26,079 nucleotides of DNA, taken from a bacterium. GTDB lineage: Bacteria; Patescibacteriota; Minisyncoccia; Phycocordibacterales; UBA1550. The position numbers were made by a program, and so were the translations under genes. Within the stretch, counting starts at the first letter, position 1; each line of letters starts with the position of its first letter. Below are positions 20,913 to 26,079 of the stretch, piece after piece. The notes under the pieces were generated by a model. That model searched no databases. It had not been told where the DNA came from and saw nothing but the letters and a program-made list of their open reading frames with translations. The stretch spans positions 1 to 26,079 of the forward strand of contig JAKAMX010000003.1 in NCBI GenBank assembly GCA_021812665.1, given 5' to 3'.

Positions 20913-21929
20913 ATGGAAAATGAAAATCAAACAAACATCGCGCCAGAAGAGCAGAGAGTGAATGCCGAAAATCAACCCAAGGTGAACTACCTTATTTCCG
21001 CAAGCATTGTCATTTCTTCTGTTATTCTTGCGGGAACATGGATATACACTACAGGCGCTAGTGTTGCAACCTTGGGTAGCATAAGGACTGCCACAAGCCA
21101 GGCGAGTGCTAGTGTTTCTGGCATCGAAGAATCTGTTCTGCCATCTGCTGGAGTAGAACTACCGGTAGTTTGGGGCGATCTTGGTCAGCAGATGGTTCGT
21201 GCGGGGGTAATAGATAAAGATAAGTTCGAGGCCCTCTATGTATCGAAGGGGTCCTATATAAGTGAATATAAATCATTACTTCTCGGTAAAAATAACGGGA
21301 AATTAAAAATTACACGAGAGAATTCAGGGTACTTACTTAATTTACTATGGGCCCTTGGTCTCGGTAATAAAAATGTGATTCTGGAAAAAGGGGAAATGAT
21401 GAATCCTGGATATGGCGGAGCTCAAAACTTCGCATCTACTGGTGGATGGACCATCGCACAAGGTAACCCAATGGATCATTATAGTCACCATGAATTCGTA
21501 ACATTAACGCCCGAACAGCAGGCGCTTGTTGAGAAGGTTGCCAAAGGAGTCTATCGACCGTGTTGTGGAAACTCAACACTTTTCCCTGACTGTAACCATG
21601 GTATGGCAATGTTGGGACTCCTCGAGCTCATGGCCTCACAGGGCGCAAACGAGCAAGCTCTGTGGAGTACTGCACTGACAGTAAATTCATATTGGTTCCC
21701 TAATAATTATTTAGCAGTGGCAACGTACATGAAAAGCAAGGGGATAGAGTGGAAGGACATAAATCCTAAAGAAATTCTTGGGTCAGAGTACTCAAGCATC
21801 CAAGGAAACACAAAAATTAGTTCACAAATTTCTGCGCCTCAGTCATCGCAAAGTGGCGGCGGTTGTAGTGTTGGGTCGAGCGCGCCAGTACCACAAGTAA
21901 AGCAACAGGCATCTGGTTGTGGGGTATAA
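20913..21929 (+). CDS. Anchored extracytoplasmic protein with HxxHH and CC...DCNHGM motifs
   Basis: This 338-residue protein has a hydrophilic N terminus, one TM at about 26-45 and a large outer domain. Likely metal ligands are H189, H192 and H193 (DHYSHHEF), C217 and C218 (YRPCCGNS), and D226, C227, H229 and M231 (PDCNHGMAM), followed by LLELMASQGANE. A Gly/Ser-rich tail has C318 and C336. The CC-x8-CNHGM block seems to be the signature of a conserved family, with no function known to me. The HMA-fusion gene follows, and its -10 box overlaps this stop codon. Copper binding or transfer is inferred from the ligands and context. Confidence 0.75.
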   Translation: MENENQTNIAPEEQRVNAENQPKVNYLISASIVISSVILAGTWIYTTGASVATLGSIRTATSQASASVSGIEESVLPSAGVELPVVWGDLGQQMVRAGVIDKDKFEALYVSKGSYISEYKSLLLGKNNGKLKITRENSGYLLNLLWALGLGNKNVILEKGEMMNPGYGGAQNFASTGGWTIAQGNPMDHYSHHEFVTLTPEQQALVEKVAKGVYRPCCGNSTLFPDCNHGMAMLGLLELMASQGANEQALWSTALTVNSYWFPNNYLAVATYMKSKGIEWKDINPKEILGSEYSSIQGNTKISSQISAPQSSQSGGGCSVGSSAPVPQVKQQASGCGV

Positions 21930-21930
21930 T
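21925..21930 (+). promoter_or_regulatory. -10 element overlapping the upstream stop codon
   Basis: A consensus TATAAT contains the TAA stop (21927-21929) of the upstream gene and ends 12 bases before ATG 21943. No TG extension or -35 is clear. Confidence 0.45.
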
Positions 21931-21942
21931 GAAAGCGAGACT

Positions 21943-23691
21943 ATGGAAAAATCACAATTTAAAAAAGCAAAATTAAAAATCTCAGGAATGCATTGCGCAA
22001 GCTGCGAGGTGCTTGTTGAGCGAAAATTCAGAAAGGTCGCTGGCATTGAAAAAGTGCATATCAATCATGCAGACGGAAAAGCTGAGATCGTCTACTCTAA
22101 AGAACCCGATCTTCGAGAGTTAAATGAGCTGGTAAGAGGAGATGGATACTCTGTGGCTCGTTGGGACGATCGTGGCACTGGTAGTGTGGGGATAAATGAG
22201 AGCAAAAATACCGTAGTCGATTATTTGCAGATGATCTGGATCGGTTTGGTCTTGATTTCCTTGTACTTTATTCTAAAAAGAATTGATTTCTTGCCGAGCT
22301 TTTCAATTTCGGAGCACATGAGCTATGGCGTGATCTTTTTGATTGGGCTATTTGCTGCAGTTTCGTCATGCATCGCTGTTGTTGGTGGCCTGCTCCTTGC
22401 TCTCGCAGGGAAATACAACGAGGTGAATCCTGGTCTTACCGGGATCCAAAAACTGAAACCACATCTCTACTTTAATGTTGGTCGAATCATTGGATACACG
22501 CTCTTTGGCGCGCTGGTAGGAGCGTTTGGTTCAGTATTGGCCCTTTCGCCCAGAGCGAACGGTTATTTGATGGTGATAGTAAGTGCCGTCATGCTCATGC
22601 TTGGATTTCAGCTGCTCAACTTGTTCCCAGGCCTACGACGTTTTGGGCCGAAAATGCCAAAATTTATTAGTCATAAAATTCATGATTTGAGTTCGGTAGA
22701 TAACAAGGGTGCACCGTTTACATTGGGCGCACTGACTTTCTTTTTGCCGTGCGGGTTCACTCAAGCGCTGCAACTTTACGTTCTCGCTATTGGTGACTGG
22801 AAAGTTGGGGCACTTACAATGTTGACGTTTGCGCTGGGTACAATGCCAGCTCTCTTCTCGCTGTCGGCGATTGCAAGTTTTGCGAAGGGCGCATTCCAAA
22901 AATACTTCCTTCGATTTGCGGGGGTCGTTGTTGTTCTCCTTGCCGCTTTCAACATAAACAATGGATTAATTTTGGCTGGATACAATATTGACCTTGCTAC
23001 AATTTTTTCTACCAGTACAAGCGGAGTATCGGGGGGCGGTGCGGTAGCGCCGATTGTAGACGGAAAACAAATTGTAAAAATGAAGGTTGATGGTTACACA
23101 TATTCACCCAACAAATTTGCTGTTATTGCAGGTGTTCCAGTCGAGTGGCAAATAGATGGGGCGGGTGCCGCAGGTTGTGGTCGTGTGGTTGTTATGCCTA
23201 CGTTGGGCATTAGTAAATACTTATTGCCAGAAGGAATTACTACGATCACTTTTGTCCCTACCCAAACAGGAACTATTCCATTTAACTGCAGCATGGGGAT
23301 GATGACACGCGGGTCGGAGTTTACGGTAGTACCAAACACGACAGGGGTTGTTGGGGCAAAAGTTGAGAAAGAAAATACCCAGGCCCCATCGTGTGATCCC
23401 TCAGTCGCAACATGCGCAGAAGCACAAAAGCTTAAGATTGAAGTTTCTCAAGAGCGAGGCATTTACCCTCGTGAGCTTACCGTAAAGAGGGGCGTGCCTG
23501 TCGAGCTCACCATCGACGACAAAGTAGCTCTTGGTGGGTGTATGTCCGTCTGGGTGATACCGAAATATGGGGTTACCATACCTATGAAAATAGGTGTTAT
23601 AAAAAGCTCGTTTACCCCTACGGAGACCGGTGTGCTCAACATTACCTGCAGTATGGGCTCAATAATGGCGCAAATTAATGTAATTGATTAA
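21943..23691 (+). CDS. HMA-TauE/SafE-like transporter-double cupredoxin fusion
   Basis: This 582-residue protein has three parts. An HMA domain with GMHCASC (C18, C21) covers residues 8-75. A TauE/SafE (UreH/DsbD-like) membrane domain with about seven helices covers 95-345 and has C143 (SSCIAVVGG) and C270 (FLPCGFTQA) in matching half-positions. Two cupredoxin-like domains follow: residues 372-465 with C412, C449, M451 and M453, and 496-582 with C533, C569 and M571. Classic blue-copper His ligands are missing, so Cu(I) Cys/Met sites are more likely. An odd helix count would put HMA inside and the cupredoxins outside. ATG 21943 is chosen over an upstream GTG that would overlap the previous gene. 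Confidence 0.88.
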   Translation: MEKSQFKKAKLKISGMHCASCEVLVERKFRKVAGIEKVHINHADGKAEIVYSKEPDLRELNELVRGDGYSVARWDDRGTGSVGINESKNTVVDYLQMIWIGLVLISLYFILKRIDFLPSFSISEHMSYGVIFLIGLFAAVSSCIAVVGGLLLALAGKYNEVNPGLTGIQKLKPHLYFNVGRIIGYTLFGALVGAFGSVLALSPRANGYLMVIVSAVMLMLGFQLLNLFPGLRRFGPKMPKFISHKIHDLSSVDNKGAPFTLGALTFFLPCGFTQALQLYVLAIGDWKVGALTMLTFALGTMPALFSLSAIASFAKGAFQKYFLRFAGVVVVLLAAFNINNGLILAGYNIDLATIFSTSTSGVSGGGAVAPIVDGKQIVKMKVDGYTYSPNKFAVIAGVPVEWQIDGAGAAGCGRVVVMPTLGISKYLLPEGITTITFVPTQTGTIPFNCSMGMMTRGSEFTVVPNTTGVVGAKVEKENTQAPSCDPSVATCAEAQKLKIEVSQERGIYPRELTVKRGVPVELTIDDKVALGGCMSVWVIPKYGVTIPMKIGVIKSSFTPTETGVLNITCSMGSIMAQINVID

Positions 23692-23695
23692 ACCT

Positions 23696-23908
23696 ATGAA
23701 AACTATTGCTATAATAAAAGGAACTCATTGTAATTCGTGCAAACTGCTGATCGAGGACGTTTGCCGAGATATGGAGGGGGTGCAGTCGTGTGAAGTTGAC
23801 CTGCAGACTGGGGCAACAGTCATAGAACACGATGAGCGTTTCCAGCAGAATCTATTCAAGCAAGAAGTTGAAGGGTTGGGTGAATACAAAGTTGAATTTA
23901 ATTCCTAA
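23696..23908 (+). CDS. Small stand-alone HMA (copper chaperone-like) protein
   Basis: This 70-residue single domain of the heavy-metal-associated fold has the motif GTHCNSC (C12, C15), the beta-alpha-beta pattern and LLIEDVC after the loop. It is the size of CopZ-type chaperones, which carry Cu(I) in the cytoplasm and pass it to HMA domains of transporters. The His-Asn instead of Met-His context of the loop differs from the two other HMA domains in the locus. It starts four bases after the fusion gene stop and ends four before the cupredoxin gene. Confidence 0.85.
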   Translation: MKTIAIIKGTHCNSCKLLIEDVCRDMEGVQSCEVDLQTGATVIEHDERFQQNLFKQEVEGLGEYKVEFNS

Positions 23909-23912
23909 CATC

Positions 23913-24272
23913 ATGAGCATTGATAAAATAATTGTTGCCATTGTCAGCCTACTCAGTATCGGTTTCACGTTCTGGTTTTTTCTGGCAAAGAAAGAAAAAG
24001 AAATAGAAGCTGGTGACTCTGTAGACATTGCGGTTGAAGGCGGTTTCTCTCCAGAAGTAATTTCAGTGAAAAAAGATAGAGTGACTCAGCTGAAATTCTT
24101 TCGCACAGATCCTTCTAGTTGTCTTGAAGAAGTCGTGCTCGGGGATTTCAAGATTCGCAAACAGTTGTCACTCAACGAAACGGTCGTCGTCGAGATTAAG
24201 CCCGAAAAGAGTGGTGAATTCACCTACACTTGCGGCATGGGAATGTATCACGGAAAGATAATTGTAAAATAG
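23913..24272 (+). CDS. Membrane-anchored cupredoxin-like protein
   Basis: This 119-residue protein has one N-terminal TM at about 5-24 and then a single cupredoxin-like domain (35-119). Likely ligands are C70 in DPSSCLEE and the FTYTCGMGMYHG motif (C107, M109, M111, H113). CxMxM-type motifs recur in small cupredoxin domains encoded next to copper ATPases. It resembles the second half of the fusion protein and may pass Cu(I) outside the membrane. An upstream in-frame extension to 23832 overlaps the HMA gene and is rejected. Confidence 0.85.
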   Translation: MSIDKIIVAIVSLLSIGFTFWFFLAKKEKEIEAGDSVDIAVEGGFSPEVISVKKDRVTQLKFFRTDPSSCLEEVVLGDFKIRKQLSLNETVVVEIKPEKSGEFTYTCGMGMYHGKIIVK

Positions 24273-24274
24273 TT

Positions 24275-26079
24275 ATGGAACAAACAAAAAAAACATTCTC
24301 GATCAAGGGTATGCATTGCGCATCGTGTGTAGTGATGCTTGAGCGTGCGCTTACCAAGGTGGATGGCGTGTCGGAAGCTACGGTAAATCTTGCTACAGAA
24401 AAAGCAACGGTCACCTATGATTCTAAAAAAGTCAGCGATGAAAAGCTGGCATCAGCGGTTTCTAATGTCGGATACCAGGCGCTCATTAGTGAGGAAGTAA
24501 AAACAGAGGATCAAGAAAAAATTGAAAAACAGCGCGAGCTCAAGATCTTGCGCACAAAGGTTGTCGTGAGCTTGGTGCTTGGGGCCCTCATCCTGTGGGG
24601 GAGTTTTCCAGGCCTTATGCAAACTGCACCAATGATTCTCAGGAATTTTTGGGTGCAGATGCTTCTCGCCGTACCGGTTCAATTTTGGGCAGGATTTGAA
24701 TTCTACAGAGCGACGATTTCATCTCTAAGGCATAGAACTGCAAACATGGATACGCTGGTTGCAATCGGTACTACCGTTGCATTTGGGTACTCTGTATTTG
24801 TGACTGTGTTTCCTGAACTTGTTACAAAGATCAATATCGAACCAATGCCGTACTTTGATACTGCGGCGATAATCATTGGACTCATTTTGCTCGGCCGTTA
24901 TTTTGAAGCAAAAGCAAAGGCAGGTACTTCGGAAGCTATTAAAAAGTTGATTGCCATGCAGGCAAAAACTGCACGCGTGCTTCGTGATGGTAAGGAGATC
25001 GATGTGCCCATCAGTGATGTTCTTATCGGTGACATTATTCGTGTTCGCCCTGGTGAGAAAATTCCCGTGGACGGAATAATCATAGAAGGTGAATCTTCGA
25101 TTGACGAGTCGATGATCACGGGAGAAAGCATGCCAACAGACAAGGGTGTTGGCGCTGTGGTTGTGGGTGCAACGATGAATAAGACTGGCACCTTCACTTT
25201 CAAAGCAACAAAAGTTGGACAGGAGACCATGCTCGCACAGATCATCAAGCTTGTGCAGGAGGCTCAGGGGAGCAAGGCGCCGATTCAACGTCTCGCCGAT
25301 CTTGTATCGTCATACTTTGTGCCAATCGTGCTTATGCTTGCGATTCTTACCTTTGCGCTTTGGTACATCTTCGGGCCAGCGCCGACGCTTTTGTTTGCGC
25401 TTCTCAATATGGTAGCCGTGCTTATCATCGCATGTCCGTGCGCCATGGGCCTCGCAACACCGACTGCTATTATGGTTGGTACAGGAAAAGGTGCAGAGCA
25501 CGGCATTCTTATCAAAGATGCAGAAAGTCTAGAAACTGCACACAAAATCAATACGATTATTTTCGACAAAACGGGAACTCTTACCAAAGGGCAACCAGGG
25601 GTTACAGATGTTGTTGCGTTCGGCGATATCAAGGAAGATGAATTGTTGCAATTGGCTGGTTCAATCGAAAAAGGATCTGAACATTCACTTGCTGAGGCGA
25701 TCGTAAAAGCTGCGGAGATCAAACAACTTAGTTTTTCAAAGACAGAAAAATTCCAAGCAATTCCAGGGCATGGAGTTGAGGCGCTTATTGACGGCAAGCG
25801 AATTATTTTCGGCAACAAACGTCTGATGGAAAAAGAAAAGATCGACACCACTCAGGCTGATCAAGAAATGAGTGGCATGGAAACCGCAGGCAAGACCGTG
25901 ATGATGTTGGGAGTCGAGAATAAACTCGTTGGCCTCATTGCTGTTGCAGACATTGTTAAAGATAGCGCAAAAGAAGGAGTCACTGCCCTAAAGAATCTTG
26001 GCGTCGAAGTTGTCATTCTCACTGGTGACAACCAGAGAACAGCAAATGCTATCGGCGGAAGTCTCGGAATTGATAGAAT
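24275..26079 (+). CDS. copA: Cu+-exporting P1B-type ATPase, 3' end outside the window
   Basis: The frame is open to the right edge, giving 601 complete codons. An HMA domain with GMHCASC (C15, C18) is followed by the membrane part, the actuator loop TGES (282-285), the ion-site motif CPC (387-389), phosphorylation site DKTGT (D431) and TGDN in the hinge. CPC with an N-terminal HMA is the Cu+/Ag+ exporter pattern. The ATP-binding SEHPL motif reads SEHSL (H470, S471), so the usual Pro is replaced. It follows the cupredoxin gene by two bases and ends the visible locus. The missing part should hold the rest of the P-domain hinge and the last two helices. Confidence 0.95.
   Translation, partial: MEQTKKTFSIKGMHCASCVVMLERALTKVDGVSEATVNLATEKATVTYDSKKVSDEKLASAVSNVGYQALISEEVKTEDQEKIEKQRELKILRTKVVVSLVLGALILWGSFPGLMQTAPMILRNFWVQMLLAVPVQFWAGFEFYRATISSLRHRTANMDTLVAIGTTVAFGYSVFVTVFPELVTKINIEPMPYFDTAAIIIGLILLGRYFEAKAKAGTSEAIKKLIAMQAKTARVLRDGKEIDVPISDVLIGDIIRVRPGEKIPVDGIIIEGESSIDESMITGESMPTDKGVGAVVVGATMNKTGTFTFKATKVGQETMLAQIIKLVQEAQGSKAPIQRLADLVSSYFVPIVLMLAILTFALWYIFGPAPTLLFALLNMVAVLIIACPCAMGLATPTAIMVGTGKGAEHGILIKDAESLETAHKINTIIFDKTGTLTKGQPGVTDVVAFGDIKEDELLQLAGSIEKGSEHSLAEAIVKAAEIKQLSFSKTEKFQAIPGHGVEALIDGKRIIFGNKRLMEKEKIDTTQADQEMSGMETAGKTVMMLGVENKLVGLIAVADIVKDSAKEGVTALKNLGVEVVILTGDNQRTANAIGGSLGIDR

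Noticed and set aside
1..26079. CRISPR arrays, insertion sequences, rRNA genes or recoded TGA
   Set aside because: No regularly spaced repeats, transposase motifs or rRNA segments were seen, and TGA ends the first gene while RF2 is present.

Overview
The window looks like a chromosomal piece of a Patescibacteria/CPR bacterium, most like the Parcubacteria group. The grounds are small single-domain proteins, a shortened RF2, tightly packed operons with almost no Shine-Dalgarno sequences, an ABC-type FtsEX pair, CPR-style prepilins and several conserved CPR proteins of unknown function. The standard code fits: RF2 carries the SPF tripeptide, and TGA is used as a stop at least once. This assignment rests on recognition of families, not on a search.

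Layout. Positions 1-2480 hold the end of a prepilin peptidase and four overlapping minor prepilins (GspH/FimT-, PilW/GspJ-, PilV/GspI- and PilX/GspK-like). Positions 2483-7981 hold ligA, gatC, gatA, a membrane protein with a HEPN-like RNxxxH motif and a Ca2+/H+ antiporter, closed by a strong bidirectional terminator. Positions 8021-8649 are a tRNA hub: Asp, Met/Ile(CAT) and fMet on the minus strand, and Thr(GGT) and Thr(CGT) on the plus strand, with divergent promoters between the two groups. Positions 8861-11436 hold prfB, ftsE and ftsX. Positions 11530-11850 hold tRNA-Gln and a structured non-coding stretch between two hairpin terminators. Positions 11915-16658 hold a MarR regulator, a MacA-like adaptor, a MacB-like permease, its ATPase and folD. 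Positions 16666-18526 hold a small membrane protein, a nitroreductase and a membrane-anchored protein with a lysozyme-inhibitor (MliC-like) domain.

From 18576 to the right edge, nine consecutive genes look like one extracytoplasmic copper/thiol system. They are a Cys/His/Met-bearing membrane protein, a DUF1573 protein, a CcdA-like thiol transporter, a helical protein of unknown function, an anchored protein with HxxHH and CC...DCNHGM motifs, a fusion of HMA, a 7-TM TauE/SafE-like domain and two cupredoxin-like domains, a free HMA protein, an anchored cupredoxin-like protein, and a CopA-type Cu+ ATPase cut by the window edge. The unusual fusion and the unrecognised metal-ligand proteins make this the best candidate for an undescribed system.

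Regulation. Many genes have an extended -10 box (TGnTAnAAT-like) only 6-12 bases before the ATG, which points to leaderless or near-leaderless mRNAs. The marR promoter contains a perfect 6-6-6 inverted repeat over its -10 and predicted start, a likely autoregulatory operator. The stretches downstream of tRNA-Thr(CGT) and tRNA-Gln share a 12-mer, and each also carries a 12-base copy of its own tRNA's 3' half.
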